64,000 nt of DNA, taken from the NCBI GenBank assembly GCA_963650385.1, contig CAVJLL010000006.1, positions 1 to 64,000 of the forward strand, written 5' to 3'. This document shows, one piece after another, positions 41,590 to 50,032 of the stretch. The position numbers were made by a program, and so were the translations under genes. Under the pieces are notes generated by a model, which had not been told where the DNA came from, did no database searches, and saw only the letters and a list, made by a program, of their open reading frames with translations. The number at the start of each line of letters is the position of its first letter. Positions within the stretch are counted from its first letter, which is position 1. Source of the stretch: CAG-791 sp963650385. Lineage in GTDB: Bacteria > Bacillota > Clostridia > Lachnospirales > Lachnospiraceae.

Positions 41590-43794
41590 TCAGGCGCGTT
41601 CGATCACGAACAGGCAGCTCTGATAATCGCCGAGGGCCGGCATCCACAGGCCGTACTTCATCAGGATATCGCCGTAATACGTGCCTTCGAGCGGCGTCTC
41701 TTCTCCGTTCTGAATCTTCGTGACTGTATACTGCGCCGCTGCGTCCAGTCCCTCTATCTTCACGTTCCGGCTCATCACGTTCGGTCTTCCCAGCACCTGC
41801 ACGTAGGTGAGCAGTGCGCGTGAGCCGTCCTTTTCCGCGTTCTCCCAGCAGTCCCAGGGCTCCTCCCCGCACCAGGAATGGATCCGGTAGTAGTCACCGC
41901 CCGCGATCAGCGAATGGAACCTATGATATCTTGCCGTCTGTCCCGGAATTCTCCTCCGATCCTCCTCCGGGAGCTCCGCAATGTTCAGCTCATAGCCAAA
42001 GGTCCCCGCCAGTGCCACATCGGCCCTGGTCTCAAACGGCGTAGTGCGGCCCACCTGCTCATTCGGGCACTTGCTGACATGCGCGCCCATCGAAGACATC
42101 GGATAGATCAGCGCCGTGCCCTCCTGAATCCGGAGCCGCTCTATCGCATCCGTGTCGTCGGAGGTCCAGATCTGCGGGCTGTAATACAGCATGCCGGCAT
42201 CGAACCGTGCTCCGCCGGAGGAGCAGTTCTCCAGGAGAAGTGCCGGGAAATCATCCAGGAGCCGCTGCTGCATCTCATACAGTCCCAGCACGTAGCGGTG
42301 AAGCAGCTCTCCGTGGTGCTCCGCATCCAGCGAAGCGCTGCCGAGATCCGCAAGGTACCGGTTCATATCCCATTTCACATAATCGATGTCCGCACTCTTT
42401 AAAACACGGTACACCATCCCATACACGGTATCCCGCACTTCTTTTCTGGAGAGGTCCAGAACCAGCTGATTTCTCGCCAGTGTCGGGCGGCGTCCCGGAA
42501 TCTGAATCGCATAGTCCGGGTGCGCGCGGTACAGATCCGAATCCTTGGAAATCATCTCCGGCTCAAACCAGATGCCGAATTTCATCCCCAGCGCCTTCAC
42601 GCCGTCAACGAGCTTTTTAAGGCCGCCGGACAGCTTTTCCTCGTTGACCGTCCAGTCACCGAGTGCGCAGTCGTCGTTATCTCTTTTCCCGAACCATCCG
42701 TCATCCATGACGAACATTTCAATGCCGCAGGCCGCCGCATCCTTCGCAATGGTGAGGAGCTTATCCGCATCAAAATTAAAATAGGTCGCCTCCCAGTTGT
42801 TGATCAGAATCGGGCGGTCCATATCCTTATAGGAGCTTCGGATCAGATGGGCGCGGAAGAAATCGTGGAAGCTGCGCGTCATTTTCCCAAGGCCCTGTGA
42901 GGAAAAGGTCATCACAGCCTCCGGCGCCGTGAACGTTTTCCCCGGCTCCAGATGCCAGGCAAAGCCTTCGGGATGGATGCCCATCACCATGCGGACATTT
43001 CCCATGTACGCCTTATCCGCCTCCGCCAGGAAATTGCCGGAATACACGAAATCCATCGCATAGACGTCGCCGTGCTTCTGATCCGCAGACGGACTCAAAA
43101 GCGCCAGAAACGGATGCTCCTGCGGGCTCGATACGCCGCGGGTAGAGCCAATGCTCTGCCTGCCGTAGCTGAGTCTTTGCCGCTGGATATGCCGCTCTCT
43201 TGCCCAGCCGCCGTGCAGTGTGAGCATTTCATAGTCCTGATCATCCATGTCAAGCGCAGCGCTCAGCACGCGGTCCACCGTCAAGGGATCGCTCCCCTCA
43301 TTCCGCAGGATCACGCTCCTCGTGATCACATCCTGCTCCTCGAACACCGAATAAAAAAGCTCGGCCGCAAGGTGCAGCACGGGATCCTTCATGACGATCT
43401 TCAGCGTTGTCACTTCATCCTCGCTGCCAAACGAGGCCGGCAGCCCCTCCAGTCCCGGCTTGCCCTTCCGGATCTCATAGGAGTCAAACCACAGCTCGCA
43501 GCCGCTCTGCCCCTTTTCATCCCGGACGCTCAGGCAGCTCTCCCGGTAATCCCCGACGCCGCCCGTCGGATATTCGAAGGGAAAAGCGGAAAGGAACGCC
43601 TGCTTCTCTCTCTCCAGACATCCCGGCCCCGGATATTCTGCCAATCGAAACGCCGCATCCCCGCAGAAATGCTCCACGCGGTCTCCGTAATACAGATGTC
43701 CCAGATATCCTTCCGCCGTGACCCCCATCATGTAGGTGGTGTGCGCGGTATCCAGCTTGAAAATCCGCTTTTTCTCTTCGAACTGTACAGACAT
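41590..43794 (-). CDS. Alpha-galactosidase, GH36 family
   Basis: A 734-residue enzyme that hydrolyses alpha-1,6-galactosides such as melibiose and raffinose. GH36 signatures: INNWEATYFNF, MFVMDDGWFGKRDND, FGIWFEPEMIS, the nucleophile motif YVKWDMNR (Asp476) and the acid/base region WTSDDTDAIER. No signal peptide is present, so it is cytosolic. It is the last gene of the ABC importer operon and probably cleaves what the importer brings in. Confidence 0.95.
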   Translation of the reverse strand: MSVQFEEKKRIFKLDTAHTTYMMGVTAEGYLGHLYYGDRVEHFCGDAAFRLAEYPGPGCLEREKQAFLSAFPFEYPTGGVGDYRESCLSVRDEKGQSGCELWFDSYEIRKGKPGLEGLPASFGSEDEVTTLKIVMKDPVLHLAAELFYSVFEEQDVITRSVILRNEGSDPLTVDRVLSAALDMDDQDYEMLTLHGGWARERHIQRQRLSYGRQSIGSTRGVSSPQEHPFLALLSPSADQKHGDVYAMDFVYSGNFLAEADKAYMGNVRMVMGIHPEGFAWHLEPGKTFTAPEAVMTFSSQGLGKMTRSFHDFFRAHLIRSSYKDMDRPILINNWEATYFNFDADKLLTIAKDAAACGIEMFVMDDGWFGKRDNDDCALGDWTVNEEKLSGGLKKLVDGVKALGMKFGIWFEPEMISKDSDLYRAHPDYAIQIPGRRPTLARNQLVLDLSRKEVRDTVYGMVYRVLKSADIDYVKWDMNRYLADLGSASLDAEHHGELLHRYVLGLYEMQQRLLDDFPALLLENCSSGGARFDAGMLYYSPQIWTSDDTDAIERLRIQEGTALIYPMSSMGAHVSKCPNEQVGRTTPFETRADVALAGTFGYELNIAELPEEDRRRIPGQTARYHRFHSLIAGGDYYRIHSWCGEEPWDCWENAEKDGSRALLTYVQVLGRPNVMSRNVKIEGLDAAAQYTVTKIQNGEETPLEGTYYGDILMKYGLWMPALGDYQSCLFVIERA

Positions 43795-43837
43795 AATTCT
43801 TATCTCCGTTCCGTTTTTTTCGTAATCACTTTTGCAC

Positions 43838-44719
43838 TTACTCCTTTACTGCTCCGGCCGCCATGCCGCTATAGACCTCCTTCTGGAAGACCAGGAACAG
43901 GATCAGAATCGGAAGGATGGTGATGAGCACGCCGGCACAGATGTAATTGTACTGGTTGCCGTAAGGGCCTGTAAAGGTATACAGGGCCGTGGAAATGGTC
44001 TTCAGCTCCGGCTGCGTCAGATAGAGGCTGGACATGTAGTACTCGTTGTACACGGACACACCCTTCAGCAGACAGCTGGTGACGATGGCCGGCTTGAGCA
44101 GCGGGAGCAGAATCTTAAAGAACACGCCAAAATACGTGCAGCCATCCAGAAAAGCGCTCTCATCCAGGGATCTTGGCAGATTCTCAAAGAACTGCAGGAA
44201 GATATAGATGGAAATGATATCCGTGCCGCACAGCACCAGGATATAGCCGTAGAGATGGTTGATCAGACCCAGATTGTACATGATCTGATAAACCGTCACC
44301 TGAGTGGCAATGCCCGGCAGCAAAGAGGCGAACAGGAACAGATTGCGGATCAGATTGTTGCCCGGGAAGCGGAAGCGGTTCAGGATGTAGCCGGTCATAG
44401 CGCTGATCATCATCGAGAAGAACAGCACGAAGATCAGCACGATGCCGGTATTGATGAAGCACCGCAGCATGTTGGCCTTGGTAAACGCCATGACAAAGTT
44501 TTCCAGATAGGTAAAGCTGGCAGGAAGAGAAAGCGGACTCGTGGTATTGTACTCCTCCGTGGTCTTAAAGGCGGCAAAAACGCAGACCGCCACCGGCACC
44601 AGGCAGGCGACAGAGGTAATGATCAGCACCGCGTATTTCAGGACCGTAACGATCGCATACCCGATGCGGTAGCCGCTCCCCATAGGACGTTTTACAGCTG
44701 TCAGTGTATATCTGCTCAT
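43838..44719 (-). CDS. Sugar ABC transporter permease (MalG/MsmG type)
   Basis: A 293-residue permease with six helices. The EAA loop reads LDESAFLDGCTYFGVFFKILLPLLKP. The C-terminal FQKEVYSGMAAGAVKE is typical of CUT1 permeases. The start overlaps the previous permease's stop by four bases (ATGA). It pairs with the MalF-type permease for alpha-galactoside import; specificity is inferred from the GH36 gene. Confidence 0.92.
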   Translation of the reverse strand: MSRYTLTAVKRPMGSGYRIGYAIVTVLKYAVLIITSVACLVPVAVCVFAAFKTTEEYNTTSPLSLPASFTYLENFVMAFTKANMLRCFINTGIVLIFVLFFSMMISAMTGYILNRFRFPGNNLIRNLFLFASLLPGIATQVTVYQIMYNLGLINHLYGYILVLCGTDIISIYIFLQFFENLPRSLDESAFLDGCTYFGVFFKILLPLLKPAIVTSCLLKGVSVYNEYYMSSLYLTQPELKTISTALYTFTGPYGNQYNYICAGVLITILPILILFLVFQKEVYSGMAAGAVKE

Positions 44720-45741
44720 GATCTGGCCTCCTTTCTTGCTGCCTTCCCGGCAGCTCTCTTAGCCCGGCGCATTGCCTTTTCCTCCTGATTCATGCGGTAT
44801 GCCTCCCCCTCACTGCTGTCCGGGAACAGGGTTCTCATGATCACCTTCTGGAGTACCGTGCAAATGATGATAATCACCAGCAAAACAACGGCCATCGCAC
44901 AGGCAAGGCCCACCTTCTGATTCTCATGGGCAATGCGGTTCATGATGACGAAGTAGGTACCGGTGCCCATGGTGCCGTTGGTGATGACATAAGGCGGCTC
45001 GAAGGCGGACAGGGACCCGGAGATGGAGGTGATCAGGTTCAGCGTCACGATGGTGGAGATGGACGGCAGAATGATGTAGCGGAAGGTCTGCCATTTATTG
45101 GCGCCGTCCAGATTGGCTGCCTCGTAGAGGTCGGAGTTGACACTCATCATGGCTCCCAGGAAGAGCACCATGTTCTGTCCCATGTACCGCCATACAGAGG
45201 TTCCCACCAGACAGATGTTGTTGATGCGCTGGTCCTGCAGCCAATAGGGGAGGCTGTCCTCCGTTGCACCAAAGAGCATCAGGATATTATCCAGCACGCC
45301 GTCATGATAATAGAAGAACTTGAAGATAAAGCCCACGGCAATACCGCCGATCAGGTAGGGAAAGAACATGCATGCCTTGAAGATTCCTTCGCCTCGTACC
45401 TTGAAGACCATCAGTGAGGCAAAAAACAGTGCCAGCCCCAGCTGTACCAGAGCGCCGCCCATGTAGTAGACCGATACCAGAAGGGACCCGAAGATTTCAG
45501 AGCGTTTGAACACCTCCGCGTAGTTTTTGAGGCCCACAAAGGTTCCCTCACTCAAATAATTGCGGTTGTAGAAGCTGAAGCGGATCATTTCCGCAAAAGG
45601 AATGTAGGTAAACAGCACCAGCAAGATCAATGGTGCTGCCATAAAGGTGATCATCACCAGCGCGCGCTGCGTGCCGTTGGCGCGGAGAAACTGCCGAAAG
45701 GTTCGACGTTTTTTTGCAGGGGTATCCACCGGATTCCTCAT
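44716..45741 (-). CDS. Sugar ABC transporter permease (MalF/MsmF type)
   Basis: A 341-residue CUT1 permease with six helices and the EAA-type loop LYEAANLDGANKWQTFRYIILPSI. The N terminus is basic (KKRRTFRQFLRANGTQRA), and a basic Ala/Arg-rich tail ends the protein. It lies 99 bases after the binding protein. No ATPase is encoded here. Confidence 0.92.
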   Translation of the reverse strand: MRNPVDTPAKKRRTFRQFLRANGTQRALVMITFMAAPLILLVLFTYIPFAEMIRFSFYNRNYLSEGTFVGLKNYAEVFKRSEIFGSLLVSVYYMGGALVQLGLALFFASLMVFKVRGEGIFKACMFFPYLIGGIAVGFIFKFFYYHDGVLDNILMLFGATEDSLPYWLQDQRINNICLVGTSVWRYMGQNMVLFLGAMMSVNSDLYEAANLDGANKWQTFRYIILPSISTIVTLNLITSISGSLSAFEPPYVITNGTMGTGTYFVIMNRIAHENQKVGLACAMAVVLLVIIIICTVLQKVIMRTLFPDSSEGEAYRMNQEEKAMRRAKRAAGKAARKEARS

Positions 45742-45840
45742 ATCCTTCCTCCTTACTTATATATGGATGCCGGGCAGCCTGTACGGACTGCCCGGCGTTT
45801 TCGCGCAGACCCGTTTCCGGGAAAACACGTGTCTTTCGCT

Positions 45841-47262
45841 TTACTTATTAACTTCTACACCCAGACTCTCCTGTGCAGCAGACCACTTGGCATTCCAGTC
45901 AGCCATGATCTCATCCAGGGTCTGGCTGCCGGTCAGGGCTGCCTCCAGGATCTGCTGATCCGGATAGTCATCGTTGTTGATGCCGCACTCCGATTCCAGG
46001 TTTACGTTGTCGAAAAGATCTTCTTCTCCCTCTGCCGGTGCATTGTTGGAAACCAGAGTAATTCCTTCGAAATCCTTCAGGAAGTCAGGCATCTCGCCAT
46101 CCTTGCGTGCAGGAATGCAGCCCTCATCGGTAAAGATCGGGGATTCATCCAGAAGCCACTTTACATAGAGCATCGCGGCGATCTGGTTGTCCTCAGAAGA
46201 TTCCTTGTTGATGCCGTAGCTGTAGTTGCCGCCTGCGCCTGCATAACGCTTGCCGTTTACGGTAATCGGGAAGGGCATGTAGCTGATGTCATCCGGATTG
46301 CTGCCTGCATCCTTGAACTGCTGTACGCTCCAGCTTCCCAGCACCATGGTAGCGATGTCGCCGTTATTGATCTTCGTCTTGCTGGACTCCCAGTCGGTAG
46401 ACATGGGATCGTCCTCCACAAGGCCCCTTGCCACCGATTCATAGAGCACGTAGTAGACGGCATAAGGGCCCGTGCCGTCGCCGCGGTCCGAGAAGGGATC
46501 CTTGGTGTGAGCGATGTCATTGTGGAACTCCGGATCGCCGGTAGCAGAACCGAAGATGTAGCTGTCCCATGCACCCATGGTCCATCCTGCTGCGAAGTTG
46601 GTATACAGCGGAATGGCATCGGTCTTGTCCTTGATCGTCTGGAGATCATCCAGGAACTCCTCCGGAGTAGCAGGCACCTCCGTGATGCCGGCCTCTTCCC
46701 ATACTCTCTTATTGTAGGCAATGCCATCTGCGTTTCCGCCGTTGGCGATGCCGTACACCTTGCCGTCAAAGGTTTTGTCGGATGCAAAATTATAGATCGG
46801 ATCCAGCGTACCAAAATCGCCCATGGGAACGAAATACTTACTCAGGTCCGCCTTGGAGCAGCTAGTCGGAATGAAGCAGATATCGCCCCAGTCGCCGGTC
46901 GTAAGGCGAAGCGTCACAGACTCCTCATAGTCGGTCACTGCCTCGTAGGTCACGGTGATGTTGGGATACAGCTCATGGAAGCTCTCTGCATACTGTGCAT
47001 AGGTGGTATCCACGATATCGGTGCGGTTGGTGAGGATCTTGATGTCTGCCTTGATATCCTGATAATCGGTGCCCAGATTGATGGAATCGATACTGGGTAC
47101 TCCGCCGGAAGTGCTCTCGCTCTCTGCCTGGGTGCTCCCTGCAGCTCCGCCCGCATCTGCCGATGAGGATCCGTCCGAGCCTGCACCGCAGCCGGCCAGC
47201 ATGGACACCGCCATGGCGCCGATCAAACCAAGGGCAATTCGTTTTTTCCTGATCATGTTCAT
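45841..47262 (-). CDS. Sugar ABC transporter substrate-binding lipoprotein (MsmE-like)
   Basis: A 473-residue solute-binding lipoprotein. The signal peptide LGLIGAMAVSMLAGCGAG contains the lipobox LAGC, and a Ser/Ala/Gly linker leads to the binding lobes. It is the first gene of the operon with two permeases and GH36, so the ligand is probably raffinose-family or melibiose-type alpha-galactosides; this is inference. AAAGGAGG precedes the ATG. Its promoter and operator boxes are at 47418-47486. Confidence 0.9.
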   Translation of the reverse strand: MNMIRKKRIALGLIGAMAVSMLAGCGAGSDGSSSADAGGAAGSTQAESESTSGGVPSIDSINLGTDYQDIKADIKILTNRTDIVDTTYAQYAESFHELYPNITVTYEAVTDYEESVTLRLTTGDWGDICFIPTSCSKADLSKYFVPMGDFGTLDPIYNFASDKTFDGKVYGIANGGNADGIAYNKRVWEEAGITEVPATPEEFLDDLQTIKDKTDAIPLYTNFAAGWTMGAWDSYIFGSATGDPEFHNDIAHTKDPFSDRGDGTGPYAVYYVLYESVARGLVEDDPMSTDWESSKTKINNGDIATMVLGSWSVQQFKDAGSNPDDISYMPFPITVNGKRYAGAGGNYSYGINKESSEDNQIAAMLYVKWLLDESPIFTDEGCIPARKDGEMPDFLKDFEGITLVSNNAPAEGEEDLFDNVNLESECGINNDDYPDQQILEAALTGSQTLDEIMADWNAKWSAAQESLGVEVNK

Positions 47263-47318
47263 TCCCTCCTTTTGTTCCGGGCTGCTTATGAGAGTCCGGT
47301 TCCCGTTTGAACACTTGT

Positions 47319-47359
47319 CTATTCAGAGCCAAGCAAATTTGCGAATGGACTCTGAATAG
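47319..47359. repeat. Palindromic repeat R2, copy 3
   Basis: CTATTCAGAG and CTCTGAATAG are perfect 10-bp arms. The left part, CAGAGCCAAGCAAATTTGC, is identical to the half copy at 5470. GTTACGAAC follows. Confidence 0.7.
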
Positions 47360-47417
47360 TTACGAACATTTGGGAATCAGCGAACGCGCTTTAATTTTTA
47401 GGTTAACACCGCGTCGT

Positions 47418-47429
47418 ATTTAGCTAATT
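47418..47429. promoter_or_regulatory. TTTAGCTAA operator box, downstream of the galactoside operon promoter
   Basis: ATTTAGCTAATT contains the palindrome TTAGCTAA. It lies about 15 bases downstream of the minus-strand -10 box, suited to repression by the divergent LacI protein. Confidence 0.55.
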
Positions 47430-47444
47430 CCCTTCTGTTGATTT

Positions 47445-47473
47445 AGCATAGTGTTGCCGTCGTTTTAAGTCAA
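47445..47473 (-). promoter_or_regulatory. Promoter of the alpha-galactoside operon
   Basis: On the minus strand TTGACT and TATGCT are 17 bases apart, about 180 bases before the binding-protein start. Confidence 0.7.
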
Positions 47474-47476
47474 TGG

Positions 47477-47486
47477 TTTAGGTAAA
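47477..47486. promoter_or_regulatory. TTTAGGTAAA operator-like box
   Basis: An imperfect version of the TTTAGCTAA box, lying just upstream of the -35 of the galactoside operon. Confidence 0.45.
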
Positions 47487-47513
47487 TAATAGCTTAGTTT
47501 CATGAAAGCGCAC

Positions 47514-47547
47514 AAAAAAGGACCGTTTTTTCCATAAAAAACGGCCA
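47514..47547 (-). terminator. Hairpin with T-run in the divergent region
   Basis: On the minus strand CCGTTTTTT and AAAAAACGG form a stem followed by CCTTTTTTG. Its place between two divergent genes is odd; it may insulate the two promoters. Confidence 0.5.
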
Positions 47548-47611
47548 GAGAATTGTGAAAAATGACACAGGGCTTATCAGCGACGGATGCAATGGCTTAA
47601 CCAGTCATTCC

Positions 47612-47625
47612 GTTTAGCTAATTTT
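47612..47625. promoter_or_regulatory. TTTAGCTAA operator box next to the LacI promoter
   Basis: GTTTAGCTAATTTT carries the same palindrome as the box at 47418 and abuts the -35 of the regulator gene. Confidence 0.55.
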
Positions 47626-47626
47626 A

Positions 47627-47655
47627 TTGACCCCCTCTGTGCAGCTCTCTATAAT
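47627..47655 (+). promoter_or_regulatory. Promoter of the LacI-family gene
   Basis: TTGACC and TATAAT are 17 bases apart, about 50 bases before the start. Confidence 0.75.
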
Positions 47656-47704
47656 GGAGATATTGGGGTGTGGGGAGCAAAAAGACTTGGGAGGAACAAA
47701 CGAT

Positions 47705-48715
47705 ATGCCAAAAGCAGTGCGTATGGCAGATATAGCAGAGAAATTAGGGATCAGCATCGTGTCGGTCTCCAAGGGACTGGCCGGCAAGGACGGCGTCAGC
47801 GAGGAAATGCGGGCGCAGATCATCGCCGCTGCAAAGGAAATGGGATACCGGATGCCTGCCGCCCGGACAAAGGACTCCGGACAGGCAGGCAGCGGGCAGA
47901 TCATCGGCGTATTGGTGGCGGATCATTTTTTCAATGAAAACACCTTTTATTCCAATATGTACCGCGGGATTCTGCAGAAGTGTGCGCCGCTGGGAATCAC
48001 GGTAGCCATGGAGATCATCTCTCTGGAGGCGGAGCGCGGCTGCATGATGCCGACCCTGCTGCTCAACCGTCAGGTGGATGGTCTGATCCTCATGGGCGAA
48101 TTGAGCAGGGACTACCTGCAGAAGGTGATGCAGGGCGGACTTCCCTGCCTGCTGCTGGATTTCTACAACGATGACGCGGCCACAGACTGTATACTGTCCG
48201 ATAATATCAGCGGCGCCTATCAGCTCACCAATCATCTTCTGGGGACCGGCCGCAGGAAGATCGCTTTCATCGGGAGCATCGGCGCCACCAGCTCCATCAT
48301 GGACCGGTATTTAGGATATACCAAGGCACTGCTGCGCGCCGGCATTGCTCCCCGCGAGGACTGGCGGCTGGAGGACCGGGACCGGGACGGTCTTTTTCTT
48401 CCCTTCCATTTGCCGGAGGATATGCCGGACGCCTTTTTATGCAGCTGCGATGAAGTGGCGCATAACCTCATCAAATATCTCCGGAGTCAGGGATACCGGG
48501 TACCGGAGGATGTGTCGGTAGCCGGCTATGACAACTTCCGCTATGCACTCTTAAGCGATCCCCCGCTCACCACCTACCATGTAGACGTAGAGTCGATGGC
48601 CGGAGCCGCCGTCGACCAGCTCGTCCAGAAGATGACAGAGCCGAAATCTGCAGCCTCTGCCGTGATCGTGCCGGGGAGACTGATTGTGCGGGGATCCACA
48701 GAGCAGAAGGGATAG
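47705..48715 (+). CDS. LacI-family transcriptional regulator
   Basis: About 336 residues. The N-terminal helix-turn-helix and hinge (VRMADIAEKLGISIVSVSKGLAG, KDGVSEEMRAQIIAAAKEMGYR) are followed by a periplasmic-binding-protein-like effector domain (NRQVDGLILMG, AFIGSIGATSSIMDRYLGY, VSVAGYDNFRYALLSDPPLTT). GGGAGG ten bases before this ATG decides against a longer frame. It is divergent from the alpha-galactoside operon and probably controls it through the TTTAGCTAA boxes. Confidence 0.92.
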   Translation: MPKAVRMADIAEKLGISIVSVSKGLAGKDGVSEEMRAQIIAAAKEMGYRMPAARTKDSGQAGSGQIIGVLVADHFFNENTFYSNMYRGILQKCAPLGITVAMEIISLEAERGCMMPTLLLNRQVDGLILMGELSRDYLQKVMQGGLPCLLLDFYNDDAATDCILSDNISGAYQLTNHLLGTGRRKIAFIGSIGATSSIMDRYLGYTKALLRAGIAPREDWRLEDRDRDGLFLPFHLPEDMPDAFLCSCDEVAHNLIKYLRSQGYRVPEDVSVAGYDNFRYALLSDPPLTTYHVDVESMAGAAVDQLVQKMTEPKSAASAVIVPGRLIVRGSTEQKG

Positions 48716-48741
48716 GAAACGGCAGCTTTAAACCGCTGCCG

Positions 48742-48963
48742 TCATTTCAGATATTTCAGCAGAGCCTCCACGATGTTCTTCTCCTGCAGCGGCTTCGTCA
48801 GGTGCTCATCCATCCCGGCATCCAGACTGCGCTTGATGTCATCGGTAAAGGCATTTGCTGTCATCGCAAACATCGGAATCCGGCTCTTTACATCCTGCCG
48901 AATCGCTTTTGCCGCCTCCAGCCCATCCATGACCGGCATCATGATGTCCATAAAGATCACATC
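48742..48963 (-). pseudogene. Orphan receiver-domain remnant
   Basis: About 73 residues of the second half of a response-regulator receiver: VIFMDIMMPVMDGLEAAKAI with the phospho-acceptor Asp, the switch Thr in AMTANAF, and the Lys in LTKPLQEKNIVEALLKYL. The first half, with its acidic pair, is missing; the frame is cut exactly where the YeiH gene ends. It looks like the 3' end of a hybrid kinase that lost its 5' part. Confidence 0.7.
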
Positions 48964-50001
48964 TTACCATATCCCCATCACGTGCTGCATGAAAAGGCTC
49001 ACAATTGTGATCCCGCACCAGCAGGACGCTCCGACTGCGATCGGCTTTCCCCCGGTCCGGATCAGCTGAATCACGTTGCTGTTCAATCCGATGGCGGCCA
49101 TCGCCATGATGATCATGAACTTCGACAGCTCCTTCAGCGGACTGAACACAGACGAATCAACGCCCATGTGCACGCAGACCGTCGTAATGACCGCCGCGAT
49201 GACAAAATACAGGATGAACATCGGAAATGCGCGCTTTAGGCTGAAGCTCCCCGCCTGTTGGCCGTCGCCGGCGCTTTTCTTTGTCCGGATCAATGACAGC
49301 ACCAGCGTAATCGGGATGATGGCAAGCGTTCTCGTAAGCTTTACGGTTACGGCTTTATTCAGCGTTTCACTCCCGAGGTTCCACATGCTGTCCCAGGTCG
49401 ACGCCGCAGCCGTCACCGACGAGGTATCATTGATGGCCGTTCCGGCGAAAATACCGAACGCATCCCCATGCATCGTATCAAAGCCGATTGCCTTTCCCAG
49501 GATCGGGAAGAAGATGGCTGCCAGCACATTGAAGAAGAAAATAACTGCAATCGACTGTGCGATCTCATCATCATCCGCATCAATGACGGGAGCTGTCGCT
49601 GCAATCGCCGATCCGCCGCAGATGGACGATCCGACGCCCACCAGAATTGCTGTTCTCGCGGGCACCTTCAGCGCCTTCTGCAGAATCCGTGCAATAACAA
49701 GGGATGTTGTAATCGTGCAGAGAATGATGGGAAGCGACTGTCTTCCTGTCTGAAAGATTACGCCCAGATTCATTCCAAAGCCCAGCAGCACCACGGCTGT
49801 CTGCAGAATCACCTTGGACGTCCATTTGATGCCGGCCTCAGCCCGGCCTTTTTTGTTCCAGAACATCGCAATGACCATTCCGGCCAGAATGGCAATCACT
49901 GCGCCTCCGACCACCGGGAAGGCCTTTCCCAGAAGCCACGCCGGTATGGCGATGGCAAGACAAACCAGTATTCCTGTTCCGTTTTTCTTCATGAAATTCA
50001 T
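48964..50001 (-). CDS. YeiH-family putative sulfate/anion exporter
   Basis: About 345 residues with about ten membrane helices, family YeiH/PSE (UPF0324). Motifs: VVLLGFGMNLGVIF, GVGSSICGGSAIAATAPVI, FGIFAGTAINDTSSVTAAAS. Members are proposed exporters of sulfite, sulfate or related anions, with limited proof. ATG 50001 behind AAGGAG is chosen over an upstream in-frame codon. It follows the hybrid kinase by 31 bases, and its stop abuts the receiver remnant. Confidence 0.87.
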   Translation of the reverse strand: MNFMKKNGTGILVCLAIAIPAWLLGKAFPVVGGAVIAILAGMVIAMFWNKKGRAEAGIKWTSKVILQTAVVLLGFGMNLGVIFQTGRQSLPIILCTITTSLVIARILQKALKVPARTAILVGVGSSICGGSAIAATAPVIDADDDEIAQSIAVIFFFNVLAAIFFPILGKAIGFDTMHGDAFGIFAGTAINDTSSVTAAASTWDSMWNLGSETLNKAVTVKLTRTLAIIPITLVLSLIRTKKSAGDGQQAGSFSLKRAFPMFILYFVIAAVITTVCVHMGVDSSVFSPLKELSKFMIIMAMAAIGLNSNVIQLIRTGGKPIAVGASCWCGITIVSLFMQHVMGIW

Positions 50002-50032
50002 TGGTCTCTCCTTATATCTCACAGAATGTAGT

